Assembly (NCBI GenBank): GCA_021801615.1
Contig: JAJYXS010000192.1
Coordinates: 1-12,062, forward strand
Direction: 5' to 3'
DNA length: 12,062 nucleotides
Origin: Actinomycetes bacterium
GTDB taxonomy: Bacteria > Actinomycetota > Acidimicrobiia > Acidimicrobiales > RAAP-2
In this document: one piece after another, positions 1 to 6,987 of the stretch
How the letters are laid out: every line of letters begins with the position of its first letter
Position numbering within the stretch: position 1 is the stretch's first letter
Program-made: the position numbers and the translations under genes
The notes under the pieces: generated by a model
Told to the model about the DNA's origin: nothing
Seen by the model: only the letters and a program-made list of their open reading frames with translations
The model's database searches: none

Positions 1-100
1 CGGGGGGTGCCGGCGGGGGGTGCCGGCGGCGGGGTACCTGGCCGTGGGGCGTGCCGGTCGCGGGGTGCCGGTCGCGGGGTGCCGGCGGCGGGGCGCCTGC
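1..100. repeat. Degenerate 14-16 bp GC-rich tandem repeat at window edge
   Basis: Units close to GGGGTGCCGGCGGCG or CGGGGTGCCGGTCG follow each other with small length changes from the first base to about position 100, directly downstream of the acyl-CoA dehydrogenase stop codon. Unit length varies between about 14 and 17 bp, so no reading frame is kept, which argues that this is intergenic minisatellite-like DNA and not a coding repeat. The array may continue past the window edge. No convincing terminator hairpin was seen here. Confidence 0.7.
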
Positions 101-109
101 ACAGGAGGC

Positions 110-1285
110 TCACGGGCCCGGGCGGCCGAGCCCCAGCTGGCGGGCGATCACCATGCGCTGGACCTCGGAGGTGCCCTCCCCGATCTCGAGCACCTTTGCG
201 TCTCGGTAGAAGCGGCCGACCGGGGTGTCGTTCACGAAGCCGTAGCCGCCGAAGATCTGGGTCGCCTCGCGGGCGTTCACCATCGCGGCGTCCGAGGCGA
301 CGAGCTTCGCGATCGCGGCCTCCCGCTTGAACGGCCTCCCCGAGACGAGCTTCAGCGCCGCGTCGTAGTAGCACAGGCGCGCGACGTGGGTCCGCGCCTC
401 CATGTCGGCCACCTTGAACTGGAGCACCTGCGACTCGCCGAGCTTGCGCCCGAACGCCTCCCGCTCGCCGAGGTAGCGGACGCACTCGTCGACGCACCCC
501 TGGGCGAGGCCCACCGACAGCGCCGCGATGCCGATCCGTCCCTCGTCGAGCACCGACAGGAACTGCCGGTACCCCTGCCCCTCGTCGCCGAGGACGTGGT
601 CGAGCGGCACTCGGCAGTCGTCGAAGGCGAGCCCATGGGTGTCCGAGGCGCACCAGCCGACCTTGGAGTACCCGGGCGAGACGATGAGACCGGGCGTCTG
701 CGACGGGACGATGATCGCGGAGATCGACGGACGGCCGTCCTCTTCTCTGGCCGTGACCGCGGTCACGATGACGAACGCGGTGAGGTCGGTGCCGGAATTC
801 GTGATGAACGCCTTGGAGCCGTTCACCACCCACTCGGCGCCGTCGCGCCGGGCGGTCGTGCGCGTGGCGCCGGCGTCTGATCCCCCGCCGGGCTCGGTCA
901 GGCCGAACGCCCCAAGCGTCCGCCCTGCGCACAGGTCGGGGAGCCACCGCCGCCGCTGCGCGTCCGTCCCGAACCGGTAGATCGGCATGGCGCCGAGCCC
1001 CACGCCAGCCTCCAGGGTGATCGCGACCGACGAGTCCACCCGAGCGAGCTCTTCCAGCGCGAGGCACAGCGCGAAGTAGTCGCCGCCCATGCCCCCGTAC
1101 TCCTCGGGGAAGGGCAGCCCGAAGAGCCCCATCTCGCCCATCTTCTCGACCAGTGGGTACGGGAACGTCCCCGTCTCGTAGTACTCGCCGATCACCGGGG
1201 CGACCTCTTCCAGCGCGAACCGCCGGACCGTCGCAGCGAGCTCCTCGTGCTCCGCGCTCAGCTCGCCTGGCATGGTCGGAACCAT
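110..1285 (-). CDS. Acyl-CoA dehydrogenase, short/branched-chain type
   Basis: A 391-residue flavoprotein, the usual length for the family, predicted to oxidise a short or branched acyl-CoA to the 2-enoyl-CoA with FAD and pass electrons to ETF. Visible family signatures are FGLTEPGGGSDAG and AFITNSG in the middle domain, REAFGRKLGESQ and IFGGYGF in the C-terminal helical domain, and IGEGTSEVQ near the end. The Glu of that last motif (about residue 370) is at the canonical catalytic-base position of SCAD/MCAD/SBCAD. The alternative Glu used by isovaleryl-CoA dehydrogenase would align with Gly249 in LDEGRIGIA, so the sequence looks more like SBCAD/SCAD than classical IVD. The ATG at 1285 was chosen because AGGAGG lies 4 nt upstream and because it overlaps the lyase stop as TGATG, implying translational coupling. 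It is the last gene of the carboxylase operon. An isovaleryl-CoA role is inferred from context only. Confidence 0.93.
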   Translation of the reverse strand: MVPTMPGELSAEHEELAATVRRFALEEVAPVIGEYYETGTFPYPLVEKMGEMGLFGLPFPEEYGGMGGDYFALCLALEELARVDSSVAITLEAGVGLGAMPIYRFGTDAQRRRWLPDLCAGRTLGAFGLTEPGGGSDAGATRTTARRDGAEWVVNGSKAFITNSGTDLTAFVIVTAVTAREEDGRPSISAIIVPSQTPGLIVSPGYSKVGWCASDTHGLAFDDCRVPLDHVLGDEGQGYRQFLSVLDEGRIGIAALSVGLAQGCVDECVRYLGEREAFGRKLGESQVLQFKVADMEARTHVARLCYYDAALKLVSGRPFKREAAIAKLVASDAAMVNAREATQIFGGYGFVNDTPVGRFYRDAKVLEIGEGTSEVQRMVIARQLGLGRPGP

Positions 1286-2346
1286 CACGCCTCCTCGCTC
1301 GCAGCTCCTGCGACCCGGTCGCCGTCCGGGCGCGTCCGGCCGGACAGCGCCTGGACCACCCTGGAGGGGCTCGGACGCCCGAGCTGCCCGGCCATCCACA
1401 CCGAGGTCTCGACGAGCGCGTCGAGGTCGACGCCGGTCTCGACTCCGGCGCCGTCGAGCGCCCAGCAGAGGTCCTCGGTCGCGAGGTTGCCGGTCGCGCT
1501 CTCGGCGAACGGGCAGCCGCCGATGCCCCCGGCGGACGAGTCGACCGTCGTGATCCCGCACACCAGCGCGGTCACGGTGTTGGCGAGCGCCTGGCCGTAG
1601 GTGTCGTGGAAGTGCACGGCGAGCCGTCTCGCGGGCACCCCTGCGCGCGCGAGCGCGTCCAGGAGGTCGACCACCTGGCCGGTCGTCGCGACGCCGATCG
1701 TGTCCCCGAGGCTGACCTCCTCGGCGCCCGCCTCGAGGAGCCGCTCGCATGCCGAGACGACGTCGGCCTCGGCCACCGCGCCCTCCCAGGGGTCGCCGAA
1801 GCACATCGACACGTACCCCCGCACCCCCATTCCCTCGGCCCTGGCCTCGGCTGCGACCGCAGCGGACGCCGCGAGCACCTCGGCGCGCGAGCGGTTCAGG
1901 TTCCTTTCGGCGAACGTCTCGGTCGCGCTGGCGAAGACGCACACGTCGCGCACGCCGCACGCGCGGGCCCGCTCGAGGCCGGGGAGGTTCGGGACGAGCG
2001 CGGGGAGACGGAGGTCCGCGCTGGCGCGCCGGCTCGCACGCAACGGCGCGAGCAGCGAGCACACCTCCTCTGCGTCCGCGAGCTGCGGGACCCACCTCGG
2101 GCTCACGAAGCTCGTGGTCTCGACCACCGACAGGCCCGCGGCGACGAGGCGGGTCACGAGCTCCGCCTTCACGGCCGCAGGGACGATCGACGGCTCGTTC
2201 TGCAGCCCGTCGCGCGGCCCGACCTCCCAGATCCGCACGCTGGCCGGCAGGTCCGGCCGCCGGTGCACGGCACGGGGGGCAAATCGGGCCCCCAGCCCGA
2301 GATGCCCGGTCTCTGCCCGGGGGCGTCCGGCCTCGGCCTCGGTCAT
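1285..2346 (-). CDS. Hydroxymethylglutaryl-CoA lyase
   Basis: This TIM-barrel lyase (353 residues from the chosen start) is predicted to cleave HMG-CoA to acetyl-CoA and acetoacetate, the last carbon-skeleton step of leucine breakdown. Expected active-site elements are present: GPRDGLQNE (Arg45, Asp46), Glu76 in VVETTSF, metal-binding HFHDTYGQA (His245, His247), the signature GGIGGCPFAESATGN with catalytic-loop Cys278, and Asn287. It lies between accA1 and the acyl-CoA dehydrogenase, with a TGATG overlap to the latter. I chose ATG 2346 because GGGAGG is about 8 nt upstream. The frame is open further up to a GTG at 2415, and about 35 poorly conserved residues precede the barrel. Its start region is a duplicated segment (see the repeat at 2327-2407). 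Related DRE-TIM enzymes are less likely given the complete HMG-CoA lyase signature. Confidence 0.93.
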   Translation of the reverse strand: MTEAEAGRPRAETGHLGLGARFAPRAVHRRPDLPASVRIWEVGPRDGLQNEPSIVPAAVKAELVTRLVAAGLSVVETTSFVSPRWVPQLADAEEVCSLLAPLRASRRASADLRLPALVPNLPGLERARACGVRDVCVFASATETFAERNLNRSRAEVLAASAAVAAEARAEGMGVRGYVSMCFGDPWEGAVAEADVVSACERLLEAGAEEVSLGDTIGVATTGQVVDLLDALARAGVPARRLAVHFHDTYGQALANTVTALVCGITTVDSSAGGIGGCPFAESATGNLATEDLCWALDGAGVETGVDLDALVETSVWMAGQLGRPSPSRVVQALSGRTRPDGDRVAGAASEEA

Positions 2347-2407
2347 CTCACGCACCTCCCGCGCCGCCGAGCCCGCCGGCCTCGGCCTCGGCCATCTCAC
2401 GCACCTC
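2327..2407. repeat. 49-bp-offset duplication of the lyase RBS and start codon
   Basis: Positions 2327-2358 and 2376-2407 match over 32 bp with one mismatch (2343/2392). Read on the minus strand each copy contains a purine-rich ribosome binding site, GTGCGTGAG and an ATG followed by codons for (M/A/T)EAEAG. The upstream ATG (2395) reads 15 codons and stops at 2348, one base before the downstream ATG at 2346. The 49-bp offset is not a multiple of three, so only the downstream ATG is in the lyase frame. The upstream copy sits right behind the accA1 stop, so it probably represents the ancestral start. Confidence 0.85.
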
Positions 2408-4714
2408 TCAGGCACTTCCTCGCTCGTCCGCGTCTCGTCCGGCCGTCTCGACGGCCTCCGCCCGCGTGGGCTCCAGGCGCGCGAGCAGCTCGTCCAGACC
2501 GACGGACTGGCCGGAGCGCACGAACACCTCGGCGACCACGCCGTCGGACGGCGCGAGGACGACGTGCTCCATCTTCATCGCCTCGAGCACCGCAAGCGGC
2601 TGGCCGGCAGAAACCGGCGTCCCAGCGGCCACGTGGACGGCCACGACCACCCCGGGCATCGGGCTCGTGACACGGTGCACGGAGCCCGACGGACCCGATG
2701 GAACGACACCGGCTCCGCCGGAGCCCACCGCCCCCGTCGAACCCGCCAGGACCGCACCCTCGCTCCGGGAGCGCTCGAGCACGAAGCGCCACGCGTCGCC
2801 GTGCCGGGACACCCAGATCTCGTCGGGGCCGCCGAGCGCGAGCCACCTCGCCCTCTCGCCGTCGATCGTCACCCAGAGCGCCGGGGACCCATTCGGGGAC
2901 CAAGCCGGGGACCGCGCGAGGGACCCGGCCGGGGACCGCGCGAGGGACCCAGCCGGGGACCGCGCGAGGGACCCAGCCGGGGACCCAGGGTCCGGCGTCT
3001 CCGCGCGCACGAAGAGCGGCGGACCGCCGTCGACGCGCACCGTCGCCCCGTCGGGCACCCGGCCCTGGACGCTCACCGACACCGCCCGGCCGCCCTGGCG
3101 GAACGCGACCACCCAGGGCCGCGCGCCTGCGAGCGTCCAGCCGTCGGCCACCTCCCAGGGGTCGAGGTACGGTCCAGCAGGCTCGAGCCCGATCGCCAGA
3201 CGGCACGCCGCCGCCACTGCGGCGTCGCGGGCGCTCGCGGCGTCGGGCGCGGCGAGGGCGGCGAGCGTGCGGTCCACGAGCCCCGTGTCCAGCCGCCCGG
3301 CGACCACGTCGGGGTGCGCGAGCAGGCGGACGAGGTACCCGACGTTCGTGGTGAGGCCGAGCACGGCGGTCTCGCGGAGGGCGGCTCGCAGCCTGGCGAG
3401 CGCCTCTGCCCGGGTGACGCCCCATGCGACGACCTTCGCGAGCATCGGGTCGTAGCGCGTCCCCACGGTCGAGGCGCCTGCGAGGGCGGAGTCCACGCGC
3501 ACGCCTGGCCGCCCGAGCGGCTCTTCTGCGTGGAGCACCGTGCCGGCCGAGGGGAGGAAGCCCCGCTCGGGGTCCTCTGCGTACACGCGGGCCTCGACGG
3601 CGTGGCCGCGGGAGGACATCGCGGGCTGCTCGAGCGCCAGGGGCTCGCCCGCCGCCACCCGGAGCTGCCACTCCACGAGGTCGACGCCGGTCACCAACTC
3701 GCTGACCGCGTGCTCGACCTGCAGCCTCGTGTTCATCTCCACGAAGAAGTACGCGTCCGGCCGGTCGCCCGCGACCACGAACTCGACGGTCCCCGCACCC
3801 ACGTACCCGCAGGCGGCGGCGGCGTCGACGGCGCTCCTCGTCATCGCCGCCCTGGTCGCGCCGTCCAGGAACGGCGAGGGGCTCTCCTCCACGATCTTCT
3901 GGTGGCGTCGCTGCAGGCTGCACTCACGCTCGCCGAGGTGCACGACGCTGCCGAAGGCGTCGGCGAGCACCTGGACCTCCACGTGGCGCGGCCGCTCGAT
4001 CCACCGCTCGACCAGGAGCGTGCCGTCGCCGAATGCGCCCTCGGCCTCCCGGCGCGCCGCCGCGAACGCAGGGAGGAGGTCCTCTGCGGCCGTGACCAGC
4101 CGCATGCCCTTCCCCCCGCCGCCGGCGGCGGGCTTCACGAGCACCGGGAGCCCCAACTCGAGGGCGCCCGCCGCGAGCGCGTCGTCGTCCATCTCGTGCC
4201 CGCCGGCGCCAGGCACGACCGGCACGCCGGCGGCGGCCACGGTCTGCTTCGCGCGGATCTTGTCCCCCATCGTCTCGATCACCTCGGGGGGCGGCCCGAC
4301 CCACAGGAGGCCCGCGCCGAGGACCGCGCGGGCGAAGGCCGCGTCCTCCGAGAGGAACCCGTAGCCGGGATGGACCGCATCCGCACCGGACTCGGCCGCG
4401 GCGGCCACGATCGAGCCCGCGTCCAGGTACCCGGCCACCGCGACAGCGAGGTCTGCGGCCGCGGTGTGGGGCGCGCCCACGTCGTCGGGCGCGTACACCG
4501 CGATCGAGCGGATGCCGAGCGAGGCAAGCGTCCTGCACACGCGCACCACGATCTCGCCGCGGTTCGCGACGAGGACCGAGCCGATCGCCCCGAGCGAGCC
4601 CGGCGAAGCGGCGGAGCCCGGCGCCCCGCGCGCGCCCGGCGCCCCGCGCGCGCCCGGCGTCCCGAGCGAGCCCGGCACGCCGATGGAGGCCGCCGCGCCG
4701 ACGGAGCCGGTCAC
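2408..4714 (-). CDS. accA1: Methylcrotonyl-CoA carboxylase alpha subunit (biotin carboxylase + BCCP)
   Basis: The biotin-carrying subunit of an acyl-CoA carboxylase, 768 residues from the chosen start. Order of parts: repeat-rich N-terminal extension (residues 1-46), biotin carboxylase domain beginning VLVANRGEI, ATP-grasp glycine loop AAGGGGKGM near residue 195, ERECSLQRRHQKIVEE, EMNTRLQVEH near 325, a linker containing a Ser-Pro-Ala-Gly repeat (about 575-611), and a C-terminal biotinyl domain with EAMKM (biotin Lys about 714). The GTG at 4714 overlaps the accD1 stop as GTGA, so the subunits are translationally coupled. No strong Shine-Dalgarno is visible before it; a GTG in the repeat region (about residue 13) is an alternative. 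Family members are about 650-670 residues, and the excess is accounted for by the two repeat tracts. The MCC assignment rests on the neighbouring beta subunit, because alpha subunits of MCC and PCC look alike. Confidence 0.92.
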   Translation of the reverse strand: MTGSVGAAASIGVPGSLGTPGARGAPGARGAPGSAASPGSLGAIGSVLVANRGEIVVRVCRTLASLGIRSIAVYAPDDVGAPHTAAADLAVAVAGYLDAGSIVAAAAESGADAVHPGYGFLSEDAAFARAVLGAGLLWVGPPPEVIETMGDKIRAKQTVAAAGVPVVPGAGGHEMDDDALAAGALELGLPVLVKPAAGGGGKGMRLVTAAEDLLPAFAAARREAEGAFGDGTLLVERWIERPRHVEVQVLADAFGSVVHLGERECSLQRRHQKIVEESPSPFLDGATRAAMTRSAVDAAAACGYVGAGTVEFVVAGDRPDAYFFVEMNTRLQVEHAVSELVTGVDLVEWQLRVAAGEPLALEQPAMSSRGHAVEARVYAEDPERGFLPSAGTVLHAEEPLGRPGVRVDSALAGASTVGTRYDPMLAKVVAWGVTRAEALARLRAALRETAVLGLTTNVGYLVRLLAHPDVVAGRLDTGLVDRTLAALAAPDAASARDAAVAAACRLAIGLEPAGPYLDPWEVADGWTLAGARPWVVAFRQGGRAVSVSVQGRVPDGATVRVDGGPPLFVRAETPDPGSPAGSLARSPAGSLARSPAGSLARSPAWSPNGSPALWVTIDGERARWLALGGPDEIWVSRHGDAWRFVLERSRSEGAVLAGSTGAVGSGGAGVVPSGPSGSVHRVTSPMPGVVVAVHVAAGTPVSAGQPLAVLEAMKMEHVVLAPSDGVVAEVFVRSGQSVGLDELLARLEPTRAEAVETAGRDADERGSA
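2883..2990. repeat. 12/24-bp in-frame tandem repeat inside accA1
   Basis: Nine 12-bp units begin GGGGAC or AGGGAC. From 2907 they group into three nearly identical 24-bp units (2907-2930, 2931-2954, 2955-2978). Read in accA1 they encode SPAG-SLAR-SPAG-SLAR tetrapeptides at residues about 575-611, in the linker between the biotin carboxylase core/BT region and the biotinyl domain. All periods keep the frame, and near-identity of the units points to recent expansion. Confidence 0.9.
4581..4688. repeat. 18-bp tandem repeat encoding the accA1 N-terminal extension
   Basis: Six consecutive 18-bp units run from 4581 to 4688. Units 4617-4634 and 4635-4652 are identical, and the others diverge moderately around CCCGGCGCCCCGCGCGCG. 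On the minus strand they encode hexapeptides of the form xxGxPG (SIGVPG, SLGTPG, ARGAPG twice, SAASPG, SLGAIG), ending immediately before VLVANRGEI. The result is a glycine/proline-rich, collagen-like leader that typical AccA proteins lack. Confidence 0.9.
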
Positions 4715-6342
4715 ATGCGGAAGACGCCGTAGCCGACGTCGTCGAGGGGAGCATTGGCCGCCGCCGAGAGGCCGAGCCCGACGACGCGGCGGGTGTCGAG
4801 CGGATCGACCACGCCGTCGTCCCACAGGCGGGCCGTCGAGTAGTACGGGTTCCCCTGCTCCTCGTACTGCGCGCGCACCGGGTCCTTGAAGCGCTCCTCC
4901 TCCTCGCCGCTCCAACTCCCCCCGCGCGCCTCGATCTGGTCACGCCGGATCGTGGCGAGCACCGACGCCGCCTGCTCGCCCCCCATCACCGAGATCCTGG
5001 CGCCCGGCCACATCCACAAAAAGCGCGGACCCAGGGCTCGTCCGCACATCGAGTAGTTGCCGGCGCCGAAGCTCCCGCCGATCACCACCGTGAGCTTGGG
5101 GACCCGCGCGCAGGCGACCGCGGTCACCATCTTCGCCCCGTGCTTGGCGATGCCTCCAGCCTCGTAGGCCGCGCCGACCATGAACCCGCTTATATTCTGC
5201 AAGAAGAGCAGCGGAACGCAGCGCCGGTCGCACAGCTCGACGAAGTGGGCGCCTTTCAGCGCGGACTCGGAGAAGAGCACCCCGTTGTTGGCGACGACCC
5301 CGACCGGGTGCCCCCAGACGCGGGCGAACCCGCAGACGAGCGTGGGCCCGTACTCCGCCTTGAACTCCAAGAAGCGCGACCCGTCAACCAGGCGCGCGAT
5401 GACCTCGCGCACGTCGTAGAGGACGCGCAGGTCGGTGGGGACGATCCCGTAGAGCTCGGCGGGGTCCAGCGCGGGCTCCTCGGCCGCCACCACGTCCCAG
5501 GGCCGCGGCGCGGGTGCGGCGAGGGTCGAGACGATCTCGCGCACGATCCCGAGCGCGTGGAGGTCGTCGTGCGCGAGGTGGTCGACGACGCCGGACCGCC
5601 GGGCGTGCAGCTCGCCGCCGCCGAGCTCCTCGGCGGTCACGACCTCTCCCGTGGCGGCCTTCACGAGGGGCGGGCCACCCAGGAAGACCGTGCCCTGGCC
5701 TCGCACGATGACCGCCTCGTCGCTCATCGCCGGCACGTACGCGCCGCCTGCCGTGCAGGACCCCATCACGGCCGCGATCTGCGCGATCCCCCGCTTGGAC
5801 ATCTGCGCCTGGTGGTAGAAGATGCGTCCGAAGTGCTCCCGGTCGGGGAACACCTCGTCCTGGCGCGGCAGGTACGCGCCGCCGGAGTCGACGAGGTAGA
5901 TGCACGGCAGGCGGTTCGCCAGCGCGACCTCTTGCGCGCGCAGGTGCTTCTTCACGGTCAACGGGTAGTAGGTGCCGCCTTTCACCGTCGCGTCGTTCAC
6001 GACGACGACGCACTCCCTGCCCGAGACCCTGCCGACGCCGCAGACGATCCCGGCGCTGGGCGCTTCGCCGCCGTAGCAGCCTGTCGCCGCGAGCGGCGAG
6101 AGCTCGAGGAACGGCGAAGCGACGTCGAGGAGCCCTGCCAGCCGCTCCCTCGGGAGGAGCTTTCCCCGCTCGACGTGCCTGCGCCGGGCATCCTCCGGGC
6201 CGCCTCGCGCCGCGCGCTCGAGCCTCGCGCGGAGGTCTGCGACGAGCGAACGCTGACGTGCGGCGTTCTCGAGGAACGGCTCCGACGCCGGGTCGATCCT
6301 CGAGGTGAGCACGGGGAACGGCGCGTGCGCGACCTGAGCCAT
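4711..6342 (-). CDS. accD1: Methylcrotonyl-CoA carboxylase beta subunit (carboxyltransferase)
   Basis: The carboxyltransferase subunit (543 residues), predicted to move CO2 from biotin on AccA1 to 3-methylcrotonyl-CoA, giving 3-methylglutaconyl-CoA. The sequence is characteristic of MCC beta rather than propionyl- or acetyl-CoA carboxylases: VMGSCTAGGAYVPAMSDE and GTVFLGGPPLVKAATGE in the N half, then NNGVLFSESALKGAHF, LFLQNISGFMVG, GGSFGAGNYSMCGRA and ISVMGGEQAASVLA in the C half. Crotonase-type oxyanion-hole glycines are conserved. The ATG at 6342 is the only good start and lies 9 nt after a TAACAT -10 box, with no Shine-Dalgarno, so the mRNA is probably leaderless or nearly so. It is the first gene of the four-gene operon, and its stop overlaps the accA1 GTG by 4 bp. 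The gene diverges from the TetR gene, with a palindrome between them, suggesting repression by that protein. Confidence 0.96.
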   Translation of the reverse strand: MAQVAHAPFPVLTSRIDPASEPFLENAARQRSLVADLRARLERAARGGPEDARRRHVERGKLLPRERLAGLLDVASPFLELSPLAATGCYGGEAPSAGIVCGVGRVSGRECVVVVNDATVKGGTYYPLTVKKHLRAQEVALANRLPCIYLVDSGGAYLPRQDEVFPDREHFGRIFYHQAQMSKRGIAQIAAVMGSCTAGGAYVPAMSDEAVIVRGQGTVFLGGPPLVKAATGEVVTAEELGGGELHARRSGVVDHLAHDDLHALGIVREIVSTLAAPAPRPWDVVAAEEPALDPAELYGIVPTDLRVLYDVREVIARLVDGSRFLEFKAEYGPTLVCGFARVWGHPVGVVANNGVLFSESALKGAHFVELCDRRCVPLLFLQNISGFMVGAAYEAGGIAKHGAKMVTAVACARVPKLTVVIGGSFGAGNYSMCGRALGPRFLWMWPGARISVMGGEQAASVLATIRRDQIEARGGSWSGEEEERFKDPVRAQYEEQGNPYYSTARLWDDGVVDPLDTRRVVGLGLSAAANAPLDDVGYGVFRM

Positions 6343-6357
6343 CGCGCACGTATGTTA
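6343..6357 (-). promoter_or_regulatory. Near-leaderless promoter of the accD1 operon
   Basis: On the minus strand TAACAT (6357 to 6352) fits the actinobacterial TANNNT -10 box and ends 9 nt before the accD1 ATG. A start site 6-8 nt downstream would give a leader of about 1-3 nt. No Shine-Dalgarno is present in the 9 nt, as expected for a leaderless message. A -35 box is not evident. The -10 lies inside the palindrome, so a bound repressor would block it. Confidence 0.6.
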
Positions 6358-6371
6358 GCGATCGCTCACAT
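6352..6371. promoter_or_regulatory. TetR-type operator palindrome between accD1 and tetR
   Basis: The 18-mer TGTTAGCGATCGCTCACA (6353-6370) is an inverted repeat with a perfect GCGATCGC core and one mismatched pair (6356/6367). It extends by one more matching pair to 20 bp. It covers the accD1 -10 box on one strand and the -35 position of the tetR promoter on the other. Size, symmetry and position suit a TetR-family dimer. Mycobacterial BkaR controls a homologous gene set through a conserved palindromic motif, which supports the inference; binding itself is not shown by the sequence. Confidence 0.8.
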
Positions 6372-6378
6372 GACCCGC

Positions 6379-6391
6379 TAGGGTCGTGCCG
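6379..6391 (+). promoter_or_regulatory. Leaderless promoter of the TetR gene
   Basis: TAGGGT at 6379-6384 is a common actinobacterial -10 box. It is followed by 6 nt and then the GTG start at 6391, so transcription would begin at or within a base of the start codon. TTAGCG at 6355-6360, 18 bp upstream and inside the palindrome, could act as a weak -35. No Shine-Dalgarno precedes the GTG. Confidence 0.65.
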
Positions 6392-6987
6392 TGCCGACCA
6401 CGACGGCAGGGCGCGCCTCGGCCCCGGGCCGTGCGGGGCGCAGGCAGCTGATCCTCGAGCACGCGGCGCGGTTGTTCGCGAGCCGCGGCTTCCACGGGGT
6501 GTCCGTCGACGACCTCGGCGCCGCAGCGGGCGTGACCGGCCCCGCCCTCTACCGCCACTTCCGCTCGAAGGAGGACATCCTCGCCGAGCTGCTCATCGGC
6601 GTGAGCAGGCGGCTCCTCGCCGGAGGGCGCGCACGCGTCACGGAGGCGGCCGACCCCGAACAGGCGCTCGCTCGGCTCGTCGAGTTCCACGTCCGGTTCG
6701 CGCTGGACGAGCCCGACGTCATCACGGTCCAGGAGCGGGACCTGGCGAGCCTCCCGCCCGCTTCCCGCAGGGAGGTGCGCGCGCTCCAGCACGAGTACGT
6801 CTCGGTGTGGGCGGAAGTCGTGGAGGCCGTCTGCGGGTGCCCGAGAGACCGGGCTGTCGCCGCCGCGCACGCGGCGTTCGGCCTCATGAACTCGACGCCG
6901 CACTCGGCGCGCCTTCCTCGCTCGGAGATGGCCGCGCTGCTCAGCGCCATGGCTGACGCGGCGTTGAGGGCGGCCGGTCGCAGCTGA
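6391..6987 (+). CDS. TetR/AcrR-family transcriptional repressor, BkaR-like by context
   Basis: A 198-residue protein of typical TetR size. Residues 17-65 form the DNA-binding domain: LILEHAARLFASRGFHGVSV, then the helix-turn-helix DDLGAAAGVTGPALYRHF and SKEDILAELL. The C-terminal part is helical and variable, as expected for the ligand-binding half. It is divergent from the accD1 operon and convergent with scoB. By position and target set it resembles BkaR (Rv2506), the mycobacterial repressor of branched-chain keto-acid genes. The expected model is autorepression plus repression of accD1-accA1-lyase-dehydrogenase, relieved by a pathway acyl-CoA; the ligand is inference. The GTG at 6391 is preferred because the HTH starts about 17 residues in and the -10 box spacing fits leaderless translation. 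Confidence 0.92.
   Translation: MPTTTAGRASAPGRAGRRQLILEHAARLFASRGFHGVSVDDLGAAAGVTGPALYRHFRSKEDILAELLIGVSRRLLAGGRARVTEAADPEQALARLVEFHVRFALDEPDVITVQERDLASLPPASRREVRALQHEYVSVWAEVVEAVCGCPRDRAVAAAHAAFGLMNSTPHSARLPRSEMAALLSAMADAALRAAGRS

Noticed and set aside
1286..2095. Extension of the acyl-CoA dehydrogenase upstream through the lyase gene (661 codons in all)
   Set aside because: The upstream part is the wrong frame of the lyase. The dehydrogenase family N-terminus, RBS and TGATG overlap all mark 1285 as the start.
1601..4732. A plus-strand open frame of more than 1000 codons opposite the lyase and accA1
   Set aside because: It is antisense to genes with clear active-site motifs. Its translation is Arg/Ala/Pro/His-rich with no family features, as expected for the complementary frame of GC-rich coding DNA.
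4715..4915. N-terminal extension of AccA1 up to 4915 inside accD1
   Set aside because: It would overlap the conserved accD1 C-terminus by about 200 bp and reads as an Arg/Gly-rich shadow sequence; the GTGA overlap at 4714 is a normal coupled start.
5140..6381. A plus-strand frame of 413 codons opposite accD1
   Set aside because: Mirror of accD1 codons with no ribosome binding site and no recognisable domain; accD1 is certain.
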